Shown in pieces: positions 41,376-52,916 of a DNA stretch of 64,000 nt. Source of the stretch: Pedosphaera sp. (GTDB lineage: Bacteria; Verrucomicrobiota; Verrucomicrobiia; Limisphaerales; SXQI01); assembly GCA_025359965.1 (NCBI GenBank), contig JANYDC010000119.1:1-64000 (forward strand). The letters run 5' to 3'. The position numbers and the translations under genes were made by a program. The notes beneath the pieces are model-generated. The model saw only the letters and a list, made by a program, of their open reading frames with translations, did not search any database and was not told the origin of the DNA. Position 1 is the first letter of the stretch; each line of letters opens with the position of its first letter.

Positions 41376-44300
41376 TTACCCAGCGATCGGCTCTTCAGTC
41401 ATCGGGGACATTTCCTCGATTTGAATTTCTTCGACGAGAGGTTTCAGCGTCACTTTGCGATGGATGTCGTATCCGCTGCCGGCAGGAATGATATGACCCA
41501 TGATGACGTTTTCCTTAAATCCGCGCAGGTAATCGACTTTGCCCATGGTGGCGGCATCAGTTAGCACCCGCGTGGTGTCTTGGAAGGAAGCGGCACTCAG
41601 GAAGCTCTCGGTTTCGAGAGATGCTTTCGTGATGCCCAAGAGCACAGGTGAAGCCTCGGCCGGCTTGCCACCCATCTTCTCGACGCGTTCGTTCTCGGTT
41701 TCGAACGCTATCTTGTCGATCTGTTCGCCCCAGAGGAACACCGTGTCACCAGGCTCGGTGATGCGGACTTTGCGCAACATCTGACGCACAATGATTTCAA
41801 TGTGCTTGTCGTTAATGGTCACACCTTGGAGGCGATAAACCTCCTGAACTTCGTTGACCAAGTGTTCCTGCAATTCCTGAGGTCCGCAGACATCAAGAAT
41901 TTCGTGGGGAACGACTGGACCTTCGGTCAACTGTTGACCCTTTTTGACAAAGTCACCCTTAAACACGATGACGTGCTTACCGATGGGGATCATGTGTTCC
42001 TCCTCGGCGTTTGTGGCCGGATCCTTGATCACCACAGTGCGTTTACCACGAACACTCGGCCCGAAGTCAACCACACCGTCGATTTTGGAAATCTCGGAGG
42101 CGTCTTTCGGGCGGCGTGCTTCAAACAGCTCGGCCACACGGGGAAGACCGCCGGTGATGTCCTTGGTTTTGGACGATTTACGAGGTGTTTTTGCCATGAG
42201 CGTACCCGCCACGATCTTGTCACCTTCGTTGACGACCATGTGGGCGCCGGAAGGAATGGGATAGTTGGCAAGGGGCTCGCCGCGTTCGTCAACAATGATA
42301 ACGGCAGGATGGAGGTCCTCCTTGTGATCAATGATGACCATGGAGTCCTGACCGGTGGCTTCATCGGTCTCCTGCTTCATCGTCACACCGTCGATGATGT
42401 CCTGGAATTGCACGACACCCGCCTTCTCAGAGAGAATGGGAACATTATAAGGATCCCATTGGACGAAGGTTTCGCCCTTCTTCACGGAAGCGCCATTTTG
42501 CAACGCGATGACGGAACCAATAACAATGTTGTGGCTTTCCAACTCGCGGCCTTCAGGGCTCAAAATCGAGATGGAGCCGTTCTTGTTCAGCACAATGTTG
42601 TTACCGTCCTCCAACTGCACAAGGCGCAAGTCATTGTAGCGGAGGACACCCTCTGCCTTGGCTTTGATTTGCGGTTGTTTGAAGACCTGCGAGGCCGTAC
42701 CGCCGATGTGGAACGTACGCATGGTCAGCTGGGTTCCTGGTTCGCCGATGGACTGAGCGGCAATAATGCCAACGGCCTCACCGAGTTTAACCAATCCACC
42801 GGTCGCAAGGTTGCGGCCATAACAATTGATGCAAATGCCCTGTTTGCTTTCACAGGTAAGCACCGATCGAATCTTCATCTTCTCCACGAACGAGTTATCG
42901 ATAGCCTTGGCCTTAATCTCATCGATCTCGGTGTTAGCAGCGACCAACTTTTCTTTCGGATTCGTTGGATTATAAATGTCGTCGCAGCTGAAGCGGCCAA
43001 CCAAGCGTTCGCTCAATTTAACCACCAGGTCCTCACCTTCGTAAATGGCCTGAACCAGAATACCGTTGCTCGTGCCGCAATCATTCTCACGAATAATCAC
43101 GTCCTGAGCCACATCAACCAGTTTGCGGGTCATGTAACCCGAGTCAGCCGTTTTCAAGGCTGTGTCAGCAAGTCCCTTACGGGCACCGTGCGTCGAGATG
43201 AAATACTCCAAAACGGTCAGACCCTCGCGGAAGTTGGACAAAATCGGTTTTTCGATAATGTCGCCGCTGGGCTTGGCCATCAAACCGCGCACACCGGCCA
43301 ACTGACGAACCTGTTGGCGGTTACCGCGGGCACCGGAGTCGACCATCAGCCACACAGGGTTGAACTCCCGTTTGTTCTGGTTGAATTCCAATGTCTTGAG
43401 CATGACGCTCGCAATCTGATCCGTGCAATGCGTCCAGATGTCGATGATTTTGTTGTAGCGTTCGCCAGGAGTAATAACACCCTTGCGGTACTGTTTCTCC
43501 ACGTCGGCAATCTGTTTCTGGGCGGCCTCGATCTCCTGGGTTTTCTCCTTGGGGATGATCATGTCGTCGATACCGATTGAGATACCGGCACGAGTGGCTT
43601 CGTAGAAACCCATCTCCTTGAGTTTGTCCAGAGTGACAACAGTGCGTTCGTGACCGCACTTCTTGTAACAATTCCAGATCAAATCACCGATTTGACCTTT
43701 GCCGATGACCTTGTTGGGGAAACCAAGCTCCGTGGGCCAGATTTCACTGAAGATGACGCGGCCTGCCGTCGTATCAATAACCTTTTTCTCCGCATCACCG
43801 TAAACTGTAACGACACCGTAATCAGGATTCTTCATCCGGATTTTGTCGTGAGTGTGCAATGCACCGTCGGCCACAGCAAAAATGACTTCGCTTTTGGAAC
43901 CGAACAGCATGGGACGGCCGGGAGGCGGCGCGCCGTGCGAACGAGGGTTTGCCGTCAGGTAGTAGCACCCGAGGGTAATATCCTGCGTGGGCGTCATGAT
44001 GGGTTTGCCGCTTGAAGGGCTGAAGATGTTGTTCGAGGCCATCATCAAAAGACGAGCCTCCAACTGAGCTTCAACCGACAAGGGCACATGGACGGCCATT
44101 TGATCGCCGTCGAAGTCCGCGTTGTAGGCGGTACACACGAGCGGGTGAATACGAATGGCTTCGCCTTCGATGAGCACGGGTTCGAACGCCTGGATCGACA
44201 AACGGTGCAGCGTGGGCGCACGATTCAGCAATACGGGGTGACCCTTGGTGACTTCCTCGAGAATATCCCAGACTTCTGGGGATTGGCGCTCGATCATTTT

Positions 44301-45506
44301 TTTCGCCGAACGAACGGTATGGACATAGCCCATCTCCTTCAAACGACGAATGATGAAAGGCTCGAACAGAACCAAAGCCATTTTCTTGGGCAAACCGCAC
44401 TGATACAGTTTGAGTTCCGGCCCGATTACGATGACCGAACGGCCAGAGTAATCGACGCGTTTGCCGAGCAAGTTCTGACGGAAACGACCGCTTTTGCCCT
44501 TTAGCATGTCGCTCAGGGATTTCAACGGGCGGTTGCCGGCCCCGGTAACAGCGCGGCCGTGACGACCGTTGTCGAAAAGTGCGTCCACCGCCTCTTGAAG
44601 CATGCGCTTCTCGTTGCGGATGATGACTTCAGGCGTCTTAAGCTGCAACAGGTTCTTCAACCGGTTGTTGCGGTTGATCACGCGGCGATACAGGTCGTTC
44701 AGGTCGGAGGTCGCAAAACGACCGCCTTCGAGAGGAACCAAAGGACGCAGATCAGGGGGAATGACAGGCAACACCATCAAGATCATCCACTCGGGACGGG
44801 TCTTGGAGGAGGAGAAACCTTGAAACAATTTGATCCGTTTGGCAATTTTCTTGCGGATTTGTTTGCTCTTAGTTTCTGTCATCGCGATCTGCAGCTCGTC
44901 AATGGACTTGAGCAGATCAGTGTTGGCCAATGCTTCGCGGACAGCCTCGGCTCCCATCTTGGCCAAGAACGCGTCATTTCCGTAGGTTTCCTTGGCTTCC
45001 CGGTATTCCATCTCGCTCAGCAGCTGGTGCTGTTTGAGCGGGGTGGATTTCGGGTCGATAACCAAGTAATCCTCATAGTAGATCACACGCTCAAGATTGC
45101 GCGCGGTCATGTCCAGCACCAAACCCAACCGGGAGGGCATGCACTTGAAAAACCAAATGTGCGTGACCGGCACGGCCAGTTCGATGTGACCCATGCGCTC
45201 GCGGCGCACTCTGGACAGAGTGACTTCCACACCGCAACGGTCGCAGACCACGCCTCGGTGCTTAATCCGTTTGTACTTGCCGCAGGAACATTCCCAGTCC
45301 TTGACGGGACCGAAAATGCGCTCGCAGAACAAGCCGCCCTTTTCCGGTTTGAACGTCCGGTAGTTAATGGTTTCAGGGTTTTTCACCTCACCCTTGGACC
45401 AGGACCGGATCGCTTCCGGTGCGGCCACAGTGATAGCAACGAAGTCGACAAGGTTGACCTTGTCCAAACCGAGCAACTCACGAGCGGATTCTTTGGTATT
45501 GATCAT
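41376..45506 (-). CDS. rpoC: RNA polymerase beta' subunit
   Basis: Large polymerase subunit of 1376 aa, forming the clamp and active site. It shows the N-terminal zinc site ([19 protein letters not shown]), the rudder/lid region ([19 protein letters not shown]), the catalytic magnesium loop [15 protein letters not shown] (near residue 465), the bridge/trigger-loop region ([20 protein letters not shown]) and the second zinc site around [16 protein letters not shown]. The ATG at 45506 begins [13 protein letters not shown]; an upstream TTG start would read through an intergenic hairpin. It lies 78 bases after rpoB. Confidence 0.97.
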   Translation of the reverse strand: MINTKESARELLGLDKVNLVDFVAITVAAPEAIRSWSKGEVKNPETINYRTFKPEKGGLFCERIFGPVKDWECSCGKYKRIKHRGVVCDRCGVEVTLSRVRRERMGHIELAVPVTHIWFFKCMPSRLGLVLDMTARNLERVIYYEDYLVIDPKSTPLKQHQLLSEMEYREAKETYGNDAFLAKMGAEAVREALANTDLLKSIDELQIAMTETKSKQIRKKIAKRIKLFQGFSSSKTRPEWMILMVLPVIPPDLRPLVPLEGGRFATSDLNDLYRRVINRNNRLKNLLQLKTPEVIIRNEKRMLQEAVDALFDNGRHGRAVTGAGNRPLKSLSDMLKGKSGRFRQNLLGKRVDYSGRSVIVIGPELKLYQCGLPKKMALVLFEPFIIRRLKEMGYVHTVRSAKKMIERQSPEVWDILEEVTKGHPVLLNRAPTLHRLSIQAFEPVLIEGEAIRIHPLVCTAYNADFDGDQMAVHVPLSVEAQLEARLLMMASNNIFSPSSGKPIMTPTQDITLGCYYLTANPRSHGAPPPGRPMLFGSKSEVIFAVADGALHTHDKIRMKNPDYGVVTVYGDAEKKVIDTTAGRVIFSEIWPTELGFPNKVIGKGQIGDLIWNCYKKCGHERTVVTLDKLKEMGFYEATRAGISIGIDDMIIPKEKTQEIEAAQKQIADVEKQYRKGVITPGERYNKIIDIWTHCTDQIASVMLKTLEFNQNKREFNPVWLMVDSGARGNRQQVRQLAGVRGLMAKPSGDIIEKPILSNFREGLTVLEYFISTHGARKGLADTALKTADSGYMTRKLVDVAQDVIIRENDCGTSNGILVQAIYEGEDLVVKLSERLVGRFSCDDIYNPTNPKEKLVAANTEIDEIKAKAIDNSFVEKMKIRSVLTCESKQGICINCYGRNLATGGLVKLGEAVGIIAAQSIGEPGTQLTMRTFHIGGTASQVFKQPQIKAKAEGVLRYNDLRLVQLEDGNNIVLNKNGSISILSPEGRELESHNIVIGSVIALQNGASVKKGETFVQWDPYNVPILSEKAGVVQFQDIIDGVTMKQETDEATGQDSMVIIDHKEDLHPAVIIVDERGEPLANYPIPSGAHMVVNEGDKIVAGTLMAKTPRKSSKTKDITGGLPRVAELFEARRPKDASEISKIDGVVDFGPSVRGKRTVVIKDPATNAEEEHMIPIGKHVIVFKGDFVKKGQQLTEGPVVPHEILDVCGPQELQEHLVNEVQEVYRLQGVTINDKHIEIIVRQMLRKVRITEPGDTVFLWGEQIDKIAFETENERVEKMGGKPAEASPVLLGITKASLETESFLSAASFQDTTRVLTDAATMGKVDYLRGFKENVIMGHIIPAGSGYDIHRKVTLKPLVEEIQIEEMSPMTEEPIAG

Positions 45507-45516
45507 ACTACATCCG

Positions 45517-45537
45517 GGGGTCCCTAACGGGCACCCC
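45517..45537 (-). other. Hairpin just upstream of rpoC
   Basis: An 8-pair stem with a one-base bulge (GGGGT-CCC-TAAC-GGG-c-ACCCC as read on the plus strand) lies 11 bases before the rpoC ATG. It has no T run, so it is not a classical terminator. It could affect rpoC ribosome access or mRNA processing. Confidence 0.4.
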
Positions 45538-45584
45538 AACTAAAATGACACTTTCTTGGTTCGAGAACAGTAAAGGCTATCGCT

Positions 45585-48500
45585 TCAAGTCAAAGACGCC
45601 AGACTTGGCGCGTGAGACGCGTTATCCATCGGGTTCGAGTATCCCACCTTAACATCCAGACCAAGGGATTGCATTTCCTTGACCAGCACGTTGAAGGATT
45701 CAGGCACGCCCGCTTCGAGTGAGTTATCACCCTTGACGATGCTCTCGTAGATTCTCGTGCGTCCCTGCACGTCATCCGATTTCACCGTCAGCAGTTCCTG
45801 CAATGTGTAGGCAGCGCCATAGGCTTCCATGGCCCAGACTTCCATTTCTCCGAAGCGTTGTCCGCCGTACTGCGCTTTGCCGCCCAGGGGTTGCTGGGTA
45901 ACGAGGGAGTATGGTCCGACAGCTCGAGCATGGATCTTGTCCGCCACCAAGTGACCCAGCTTCATCATATAGATGTAGCCGACCACCACTTCCTGGTCGA
46001 ACCTTTCACCGGTGCGCCCGTCATAGAGATGGATCTTGGCGTGCTCAGGAAGCTTGGCTTCCTTGAGGTAACCACGAATGTCCTTTTCTTTGATGCCGTC
46101 AAACACCGGAGTCGCAAAACGCAGACCCAGAATTTTGGCCGCCCAACCCAAGTGTGTTTCCAACACTTGTCCGACGTTCATGCGCGAAGGCACACCGAGC
46201 GGGTTCAAGACGATGTCAACCGGAGTTCCGTCAGCCAGGAAGGGGAGGTCCTCTTCCGCGACGATTTTGGCGACAACACCCTTGTTACCGTGGCGACCCG
46301 CCATTTTGTCACCGACCGAGAGCTTGCGCTTCGATGCGATGTACACTTTGACGGATTTGATGATGCCAGGATCAACTTCGTCCCCGGCCTCAACACGTTC
46401 CATCTCCTCGTCGTGCTGCATCTGGAGGTCATCGAACTTTTTCTTAAAGGTTCCAATGATCTCGTTGATCTTGTTACGAATGGGCGACGGATCGATTTCG
46501 ATCCGATCATACACACTGGCCAATTTGCGCAGCAGGGTCTTGGTAATCTTGCGGTTGGCCGGGATGATGATTTCACCAGTCTCCGAGTTGACCACGTCGA
46601 GCGGGATTTTTTCGCCCAACAGGATGTTGCTCAGGGCCTCGGTCAATTGCTCACGCAATTCTTCGACTCTGGCTTTGTGCTCTTCCTCAACCTGCTTGGC
46701 GTGCTTCTTAGGCTCGCCTGTCACGGTGACGCGGGGGACTGGTTTGTCGCTCTCCTTTTTGGAGGAGACTTTGACATCCATCACAATGCCGTAAGTGCCG
46801 GAAGGCACTTTGAGCGAGGTGTCTTTCACATCAGCGGCCTTTTCGCCGAAAATGGCTCGCAGCAAACGCTCCTCCGGGGCAAGTTCTGTCTCGCTTTTCG
46901 GAGTGATTTTGCCGACGAGAATGTCGCCGGGTTTAACCTCAGCGCCGATACGTATCACGCCGTCGGGGCCGAGGTTTCGTAGTGCTTCTTCGCCGAGGTT
47001 GGGGATATCACGTGTGATTTCCTCAGGTCCCAGCTTGGTATCGCGGGCACCGACTTCAAACTCGTCAATGTGGATGGAGGTGAAAACATCGTCCTTCACG
47101 ATGCGTTCACTGATTAGGATGGCGTCCTCGAAGTTATAACCGTTCCAAGGCATGAACGCGCACAGGACATTTCGGCCGAGTGCAAGTTCCCCACCCTGTG
47201 TGCAAGGACCATCAGCAATGGCCTGGCCCTTTTTAATGGTGTCACCCTTGGTCACCAGAATTTTCTGGTTAATGCAGGTGGCCGCATTTGAGCGCATAAA
47301 TTTGCGCACGGGATAGACGAATGTCCCCTCACCGAGGTCGGTCTTGATCTTTTTCTTGCCCTCCGGAAGCTTTCCGTCACGGGTAATAATGATCTGATTT
47401 CCGAGGACAGAGGCAACTTTGCCCGCTTCTTCGGCAACAAGCACAGCCCTTGAGTCACGCGCGACACGTTCTTCAAGTCCCGTGGCCACCAAAGGCGCTT
47501 CTGTGACCAGCAAAGGCACTGCCTGGCGTTGCATGTTTGAACCCATCAACGCGCGGTTCGCGTCGTCATGTTCAAGGAAGGGAATCAGACCGGCAGCAAC
47601 GGAGACCAACTGCTTGGGCGAAACATCCATGTAATCGACCTTGGAAGGCTCGACGTCCACGAAGTCATTCTTACAGCGGCAAAGGACGCGCTCGGTTTGG
47701 AAGACACCCTTGTCATCGATAACAGCGTTAGCCTGAGCGACCGTGAAGGTTTCTTCGCGATCAGCAGTCAGGTAATCGATCTGATTGGTGACACGACCCT
47801 TCTCCACCTTGCGATAGGGAGTTTCGATGAAACCAAAGTCGTTGACCCTGGCGAAGGTTGCCAAAGACGCAATCAAACCGATGTTAGGTCCTTCAGGCGT
47901 TTCAACAGGACAAATGCGGCCGTAGTGCGATGGATGCACGTCACGGACCTCGAAGCCGGCACGATCACGTGACAAACCTCCGGGCCCCAGTGCGGACAAC
48001 CGGCGTTTGTGCGTTAATTCAGCCAAAGGATTGATCTGGTCCATGAACTGGGACAACTGGCTGCGACCAAAGAAATCGCGAACCACTGCCGACAGAGCCT
48101 TGGGATTGATCAGCTTTTGAGGCGTCATCGTATCCATGCCCTGATCGAACAAGGTCATGCGCTCTTTGACCAATCGCTCGGTGCGAGCCAGGCCCACTCG
48201 GCACTGGTTGGCAAGCAACTCGCCCACTGTGCGAATACGGCGGCTGCCCAAGTGATCGATGTCGTCCAGCGTGCCCTCGCCTTTTTTGAGGCGGAGCAAA
48301 TACTTCGTCGCAGCAACCAAGTCTTCCTTGGTAAGAATGCGCGAATCCTCACCCGCTTTCAGACCAAGTTTTTGGATGATCTTATACCGTCCGACACGAC
48401 CGAGGTCGTAACGTTTCGGATCAAAGAACAACCGCTTGATCAGAGCACGGGCGTTGGCGGCGGTGGGTGGATCTCCGGGCCGGAGGCGGCGATAAATATC

Positions 48501-49409
48501 CTTCAGGGCCTCTTCCTCGTTCTTCGTCGGATCCTTCTTAAGGCACTTTATGACGATTCCTTCGTCAACCGTGGTGTCAACCACACGAATCTTGGATATA
48601 CCAAGATCAGCAAGCTGTTTCACGACCGCTTTGGAGAGCGGTTCAAAAGCGCGGGCCACAACGGTACCCTTGTCGTCGTCCAACGCGTCTTCGATCAGAA
48701 CCTTGTTCTGAATGTCCTCAAGACTCTCAGCAGCCTTCACCGAAATTTCCTCGATGTCGTAGAACAACTTAAGGATGTCAGCGTCTGAGCCGTAACCCAA
48801 AGCGCGGAAGAAAGTGGTGGTTAAAAATTTGCGGCGGCGTTTTTTACGATCCAAATAGACGTAAAGAAGGTCACTGGTGTCGAACTGGGCCTCATACCAA
48901 GAACCACGATCAGGAATAATCCTGAACGAGTGGAGCATCTTGCCATTGGGATGTTGGGTGGCTTCAAAAGCGAGGCCAGGCGAACGATGCAGTTGGCTGA
49001 CAATCACGCGCTCGGCACCATTGATGACAAAAGTGCCCTGAGGGGTCATCAAGGGCAGTTCGCCCATGAACACTTTTTCCTCCTTCGTCTCCTTCTCCTC
49101 TTTCAAGGTGAAAGTAACGTGGAGCGGGGCTCCATAAGTGACACCTTCGCGGAGGCATTCCAGCCAATCCTGCTTGGGTTCACCTATCTCGTAGCTATGA
49201 TAGTCGAGCACGCATTTGCCGTCGTAGCTCTCAATTGGGAAAACTTCGGTAAAAACCGCTTGCAATCCCAAATTTTTACGCTTTGAGGGCGCGATATCCG
49301 CCTGCAGAAACTCTCTGTAGGAATTGACCTGGATCTCAATCAGGTTCGGCGGGGCGATGATCTCTTTGATCTTACCAAAGTTGATTCGTTCAGCAGAGCG
49401 CGATGGCAT
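45585..49409 (-). CDS. rpoB: RNA polymerase beta subunit
   Basis: Polymerase subunit of 1274 aa with beta-subunit landmarks in order: protrusion and lobe ([21 protein letters not shown]), the rifampicin-pocket region ([29 protein letters not shown], quoted in parts: [20 protein letters not shown]), [30 protein letters not shown] (split: [10 protein letters not shown]), [30 protein letters not shown] and the C-terminal [16 protein letters not shown]. The rifampicin-pocket residues look like the susceptible type. It follows rplL after 240 bases. Confidence 0.97.
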   Translation of the reverse strand: MPSRSAERINFGKIKEIIAPPNLIEIQVNSYREFLQADIAPSKRKNLGLQAVFTEVFPIESYDGKCVLDYHSYEIGEPKQDWLECLREGVTYGAPLHVTFTLKEEKETKEEKVFMGELPLMTPQGTFVINGAERVIVSQLHRSPGLAFEATQHPNGKMLHSFRIIPDRGSWYEAQFDTSDLLYVYLDRKKRRRKFLTTTFFRALGYGSDADILKLFYDIEEISVKAAESLEDIQNKVLIEDALDDDKGTVVARAFEPLSKAVVKQLADLGISKIRVVDTTVDEGIVIKCLKKDPTKNEEEALKDIYRRLRPGDPPTAANARALIKRLFFDPKRYDLGRVGRYKIIQKLGLKAGEDSRILTKEDLVAATKYLLRLKKGEGTLDDIDHLGSRRIRTVGELLANQCRVGLARTERLVKERMTLFDQGMDTMTPQKLINPKALSAVVRDFFGRSQLSQFMDQINPLAELTHKRRLSALGPGGLSRDRAGFEVRDVHPSHYGRICPVETPEGPNIGLIASLATFARVNDFGFIETPYRKVEKGRVTNQIDYLTADREETFTVAQANAVIDDKGVFQTERVLCRCKNDFVDVEPSKVDYMDVSPKQLVSVAAGLIPFLEHDDANRALMGSNMQRQAVPLLVTEAPLVATGLEERVARDSRAVLVAEEAGKVASVLGNQIIITRDGKLPEGKKKIKTDLGEGTFVYPVRKFMRSNAATCINQKILVTKGDTIKKGQAIADGPCTQGGELALGRNVLCAFMPWNGYNFEDAILISERIVKDDVFTSIHIDEFEVGARDTKLGPEEITRDIPNLGEEALRNLGPDGVIRIGAEVKPGDILVGKITPKSETELAPEERLLRAIFGEKAADVKDTSLKVPSGTYGIVMDVKVSSKKESDKPVPRVTVTGEPKKHAKQVEEEHKARVEELREQLTEALSNILLGEKIPLDVVNSETGEIIIPANRKITKTLLRKLASVYDRIEIDPSPIRNKINEIIGTFKKKFDDLQMQHDEEMERVEAGDEVDPGIIKSVKVYIASKRKLSVGDKMAGRHGNKGVVAKIVAEEDLPFLADGTPVDIVLNPLGVPSRMNVGQVLETHLGWAAKILGLRFATPVFDGIKEKDIRGYLKEAKLPEHAKIHLYDGRTGERFDQEVVVGYIYMMKLGHLVADKIHARAVGPYSLVTQQPLGGKAQYGGQRFGEMEVWAMEAYGAAYTLQELLTVKSDDVQGRTRIYESIVKGDNSLEAGVPESFNVLVKEMQSLGLDVKVGYSNPMDNASHAPSLASLT

Positions 49410-49547
49410 TTTTACCTCGGTTTTACACTGGTGGCAGCACCAGATTTCACGTATCTCTCAAAACGACAGAAGACCGGCATCCTTGCTACCGCAAGAACTT
49501 CGCCGGCTTTCGATATCGATTACTGCTATTTGACGATACAGCAGATT

Positions 49548-49576
49548 AAATTATTCCAACTTAAACAACATGGCAA
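49548..49576 (-). promoter_or_regulatory. Possible promoter for rpoBC
   Basis: In the rplL-rpoB gap, after the hairpin and read on the minus strand, TTGCCA and TAATTT are 17 bases apart. The -35 matches well and the -10 weakly. It would allow rpoBC transcription independent of the ribosomal protein genes. Confidence 0.25.
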
Positions 49577-49600
49577 CAACATAAATTGCCGCCCGACTGT

Positions 49601-49632
49601 CAAAAAGGGTGGTGAGACAGGCTCACCACCCT
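49601..49632 (-). terminator. Terminator or attenuator after rplL
   Basis: An 11-bp perfect stem (AGGGTGGTGAG / CTCACCACCCT) with a five-base loop, followed on the minus strand by TTTTT, lies 17 bases after the rplL stop. Partial termination here sets the ribosomal-protein to RNA-polymerase ratio in many bacteria. Confidence 0.8.
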
Positions 49633-49649
49633 CGAAAGTTACCCTAAGG

Positions 49650-50033
49650 TTACTTGACTTCAACCTTGGCGCCAGCTTCTTCAAGCTTTTTCTTGGCCGC
49701 GTCGGAATCAGCTTTGTTAGCACCTTCCAAAATAGCTTTGGGTGCTTCTTCAACCAACTTCTTCGCTTCAGCGAGGCCGAGACCGGGCTTCACTTCACGA
49801 ACGACCTTGATGACGGAGATCTTCTTGTCGGCAGGAACCGAAACGAGGATCACGTCGAAGGCAGTCTGGGCTTCAGCAGCAGGAGCAGCTGCGCCAGCAC
49901 CGGCGGCGGCGGCAACAGCAACAGGTGCTGCGGCACTAACGCCCCATTTGGTTTCGAGTTGTTTAACGAGGTCAGCGGCTTCGATAACGGTCAGTCCGCT
50001 CAGTTGTTCTACGATTGCAGCAATATCAGCCAT
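49650..50033 (-). CDS. rplL: 50S ribosomal protein L7/L12
   Basis: Stalk protein of 127 aa that recruits translation GTPases. The N-terminal dimerisation helix ([24 protein letters not shown], in part), the Ala-rich hinge ([20 protein letters not shown]) and the C-terminal domain ([21 protein letters not shown]) are all typical. It is separated from rplJ by 142 bases, a little longer than usual. Confidence 0.97.
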   Translation of the reverse strand: MADIAAIVEQLSGLTVIEAADLVKQLETKWGVSAAAPVAVAAAAGAGAAAPAAEAQTAFDVILVSVPADKKISVIKVVREVKPGLGLAEAKKLVEEAPKAILEGANKADSDAAKKKLEEAGAKVEVK

Positions 50034-50175
50034 ATTTACTTTCAGTCTCGTCGTCAGACACAGCCGTGTCCGGTTTTAGCAGGATAGCCACCCTGCCGAC
50101 GATTTACTCTATTGATTCAGGTTTGTTGATGCCACAGATCGAAAGACCGGCGGCAAATTGATTTGAGCCACTCGC

Positions 50176-50700
50176 TTAAGCGGCGGCTTTGTTGACTTGG
50201 TCCACATGAGCTTGAATGACACTTGCCAATTGAGCTCCAGGCGCGTTGATGATTTGGACCAGTTTTGCAGCAGGAGCCTGTAAAACACCAAGAAGTTTGG
50301 CACGCAAGACCTCGATGGAGGGAAGGTCAGCCAGCACCAAGACATCCTTGGCTTCGAGGCGGGTATTGCCCAGATAGCCGTACTGCAGCTTGGGTTTGTC
50401 AAACTCGCCTTGGAAAGTCTTGACGACTTTGGCAGCGGATGAGACGTCCTTTACGCCGGTAACAACAGCCAATTGGCCCGTCAAACCACCCGCCAAGTCG
50501 GCCAAGTTTGCATTTTTCGCAGCGATGCGGAAAATGGAATTCTTGACGACGTGAACTTCCGCACCGACTCCGCGGAGCCGCTTGCGCAGCTCGGTAAACT
50601 GGAGAACAGTCACCGCACGGTAATCAACCACAAGAAAGAAGGGCGAGCCATTCAACCGCTTGAGGTATTCCTCACTAATAAATTTCTTTTCTTCGCGCAT
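50176..50700 (-). CDS. rplJ: 50S ribosomal protein L10
   Basis: Stalk-base protein of 174 aa that carries L7/L12 dimers on its C-terminal helix. It shows the N-terminal FFLVVDYRAVTVLQFTELRKRLR segment (quoted in part), VVKNSIFRIA and a C-terminal helix near AQLASVIQAHVDQVNKAAA. In many bacteria L10 or L10-L12 represses its own operon through an mRNA leader. The 22-base gap to rplA leaves no room for an independent leader there. Confidence 0.96.
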   Translation of the reverse strand: MREEKKFISEEYLKRLNGSPFFLVVDYRAVTVLQFTELRKRLRGVGAEVHVVKNSIFRIAAKNANLADLAGGLTGQLAVVTGVKDVSSAAKVVKTFQGEFDKPKLQYGYLGNTRLEAKDVLVLADLPSIEVLRAKLLGVLQAPAAKLVQIINAPGAQLASVIQAHVDQVNKAAA

Positions 50701-50722
50701 GAAAATTTCTTTCTACTGAAGA

Positions 50723-51418
50723 TTACATCGATGTGAATTCGCGGATGTCCACGCGGACAGGCGGGCTCATCGTTGCCGAGAGTGTGCAGCTCAGGAGAAA
50801 CACACCTTTGGCGCTGGTTGGACGGGCTTTGGACACAGCCTCGATGACGGCACGAGCATTGTCAGCCAACTGTTCGGCTGTGAAGCTGAGTTTGCCGACG
50901 GGAACGTGAATATTGGCTGCCTTGTCGATTTTGAACTCCACACGGCCCGCTTTGACTTCTTTCACTGCTTTGCCAGTGTTTTCCGTCACGGTGCCGGTCT
51001 TGGGATTGGGCATCAAGCCGCGAGGCCCGAGAACCTTACCCAATTTACGAACCTCGACCATCGCTTCAGGAGTGGCGATTGCCACATCGAAATCAGTCCA
51101 GCCCTCCGTGCACTTCTTAATCATGTCATCAAAGCCAACGAACTCAGCACCAGCGGCGATAGCCGACTCAGCGGCTGCACCCGGCTTGGCGAACACGAGG
51201 ACTTTGACGGTTTTGCCGCTTCCGTGCGGCAGCGGAACGGTCCCGCGAACCATCTGGTCCGATTGCTTGGGGTCCACACCGAGGCGGAAAGCCAAATCGA
51301 TGGTTTCGTTGAATTTCGCCTTGGGGAACTTGGCGATTACTTCGACAGCCTGAGCGATGGAATAAGTTTTGGTCTTATCCACCAGAGTCAGCGCTTTTTT
51401 GTAGCGTTTACTGGGCAT
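50723..51418 (-). CDS. rplA: 50S ribosomal protein L1
   Basis: L1-stalk protein of 231 aa that helps release deacylated tRNA from the E site. It has the usual AQAVEVIAKFPKAKFNETID, DPKQSDQMVRGTVPLPHGSG and GPRGLMPNPKTGTVT motifs. L1 often autoregulates the rplK-rplA transcript. It follows rplK after 58 bases. Confidence 0.97.
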   Translation of the reverse strand: MPSKRYKKALTLVDKTKTYSIAQAVEVIAKFPKAKFNETIDLAFRLGVDPKQSDQMVRGTVPLPHGSGKTVKVLVFAKPGAAAESAIAAGAEFVGFDDMIKKCTEGWTDFDVAIATPEAMVEVRKLGKVLGPRGLMPNPKTGTVTENTGKAVKEVKAGRVEFKIDKAANIHVPVGKLSFTAEQLADNARAVIEAVSKARPTSAKGVFLLSCTLSATMSPPVRVDIREFTSM

Positions 51419-51476
51419 GGTTTGGTGCGGTGCAAACGAACCGGTTAGGCTCTCCCGCTTTGAGGTTTAGGGAAAT

Positions 51477-51902
51477 TTAACCGACGATATCAATGCCCAT
51501 GCTGCGCGCTGTTCCCGCGACAATGCGGAAGGCGGCCGCGTCGTTGGACGCATTCATATCTTTAGCTTTCAGCTTAACAATGTCGTTGACCTGTTTGGCT
51601 GTGACTTTGCCCACTTTATCCTTGTTCGGTGTTTTGGAACCGGAGGCAATGCCCGCTGCTTTTTTAAGCAGTGCGGAAGCCGGTGGTGATTTCGTGATGA
51701 AGGTGAACGATTTATCCTGGAACACGGTGATGACCACTGGAATGATCATGCCGGCCTGGTCCTTCGTCGCCGCATTAAATTCTTTGCAGAAGGCCATGAT
51801 GTTCACGCCTTGCTGACCGAGAGCGGGACCCACGGGAGGTGCCGGGTTGGCTTGACCTGCCGGAATCTGCAATTTGATTTGTCCAACTACTTTCTTCGCC
51901 AT
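51477..51902 (-). CDS. rplK: 50S ribosomal protein L11
   Basis: GTPase-centre protein of 141 aa. The Pro-rich N-terminal domain ([20 protein letters not shown]), which contacts thiostrepton and RelA/EF-G, and the C-terminal rRNA-binding domain ([15 protein letters not shown]) are standard. It follows nusG after 65 bases, preserving the conserved nusG-rplK-rplA order. Confidence 0.97.
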   Translation of the reverse strand: MAKKVVGQIKLQIPAGQANPAPPVGPALGQQGVNIMAFCKEFNAATKDQAGMIIPVVITVFQDKSFTFITKSPPASALLKKAAGIASGSKTPNKDKVGKVTAKQVNDIVKLKAKDMNASNDAAAFRIVAGTARSMGIDIVG

Positions 51903-51967
51903 AAAAATCCGTTTCTAACTTAAAAATTTCCGAACCACGCATCCATCGGACAACGTGGCATCCTTCG

Positions 51968-52516
51968 TTACGCTTTTTCGACCTGCCAGTATTCCAACTC
52001 CACAGGCGTATTGCGCCCGAAGATATTGACGGTAACTTTCAACTTACCGCGATCAGGATCGATTTCTTCAATGACACCACCAAAACTGAGGAATGGTCCG
52101 TCGTTAATCTTGACGGTTTCACCGACCTCGAAATTGACCTTGGGCCGCTCCGTGTCTTCTGCGTCAGAGATCTGGGACTTAATGCTGCTGATTTCCTCAG
52201 CACTGGCTGGGGAAGGACGCTCGCCTCCGACAAACCCGATAATTCCCTGAGTATCGCGAATGAAATACCAAGGCTTTTCAATGATGCGCTTGGCATCATC
52301 GAGCAATTGCATCTCTACAAAAACATAACCGGGATAAAGCTTCCGGTTCGTCACGGTTTTTTTACCGCTGCGAACTTCGGCAACCTTCTCCATGGGAACG
52401 AGCACCTCACGGATGTACTCGCCCATTTCTTCGATCTTCAGACGCTTTTCAATGCTATCCTTGACCTTTTGTTCCTGGCCGGAAAGCGTGTGGAGGACAA
52501 ACCATTGCATGGGCAT
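51968..52516 (-). CDS. nusG: Transcription elongation/antitermination factor NusG
   Basis: NusG of 182 aa. The NGN domain (MQWFVLHTLSGQEQKVKDSI, VPMEKVAEVRSGKK, LYPGYVFVEM) binds RNA polymerase. The C-terminal KOW domain (FEVGETVKINDGPFLSFGG) binds S10/NusE or Rho. ATG codons at 52516 and 52510 are both possible starts. It lies 18 bases after secE. Confidence 0.97.
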   Translation of the reverse strand: MPMQWFVLHTLSGQEQKVKDSIEKRLKIEEMGEYIREVLVPMEKVAEVRSGKKTVTNRKLYPGYVFVEMQLLDDAKRIIEKPWYFIRDTQGIIGFVGGERPSPASAEEISSIKSQISDAEDTERPKVNFEVGETVKINDGPFLSFGGVIEEIDPDRGKLKVTVNIFGRNTPVELEYWQVEKA

Positions 52517-52534
52517 TGCTGTGCTCGCTTTCGG

Positions 52535-52798
52535 TTAGGAATTGACCCACTTCATGACCAAGTTCAACACCCAGTCCACACTGACGGTAAAACCGCCGAT
52601 AAGTGCGATAGTGAGCATGACAACCAGTGTTGAACCCTTAAGCTCTTCAATGGTAGGCCAACTGCACTTGCGCAACTCCTCGCGAGTTTCCAGAACATAG
52701 TCACGGATGCGCAGGAGGTATCCCTTCTTCCAGAGGAAGAAGAACAAACCGCCAACCACGGCAGCCCAGACAAAAATCTTAGTATATTCGTTTTTCAC
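52535..52798 (-). CDS. secE: Preprotein translocase subunit SecE
   Basis: Small inner-membrane subunit of SecYEG, 87 aa. An extra N-terminal hydrophobic helix (FVWAAVVGGLFFFLW) is followed by the conserved amphipathic helix (VLETREELRKCSWPTIEELK) and the essential membrane helix (LVVMLTIALIGGFTVSVDWV). The start is GTG, only eight bases after the CCA end of tRNA-Ser, with no Shine-Dalgarno sequence in between. Confidence 0.93.
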   Translation of the reverse strand: MKNEYTKIFVWAAVVGGLFFFLWKKGYLLRIRDYVLETREELRKCSWPTIEELKGSTLVVMLTIALIGGFTVSVDWVLNLVMKWVNS

Positions 52799-52806
52799 GT
52801 TACAAT

Positions 52807-52895
52807 TGGCGGAGGGGGAGGGATTCGAACCCCCGAAGGTGTTAAGCCTTAGCGGTTTTCAAGACCGCCGCGATAGACCACTCTGCCACCCCTCC
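52807..52895 (-). tRNA. tRNA-Ser (anticodon TGA)
   Basis: Read on the minus strand, the acceptor stem GGAGGGG/CCCCTCC, the anticodon stem-loop GCGGTCTTGAAAACCGC with anticodon TGA, a long variable arm typical of serine tRNAs, and the GGTTCGAATCC T-arm are all present. CCA is encoded. It lies between tRNA-Trp and secE; in many bacteria the tRNA before secE is Trp alone. Confidence 0.95.
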
Positions 52896-52916
52896 ATCAC
52901 CTCACACTGTATTTTT

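Noticed and set aside
41802..43580. 592-codon plus-strand open frame opposite rpoC
   Set aside because: It is antisense to strongly conserved rpoC sequence, has no recognisable domain and reflects codon bias of the real gene.
45858..46982. 374-codon plus-strand open frame opposite rpoB
   Set aside because: It lies wholly inside rpoB and its residues show no family pattern; the same holds for the 379-codon frame opposite tuf (53062-54201) and the 351-codon frame opposite the sugar kinase (57355-58410).
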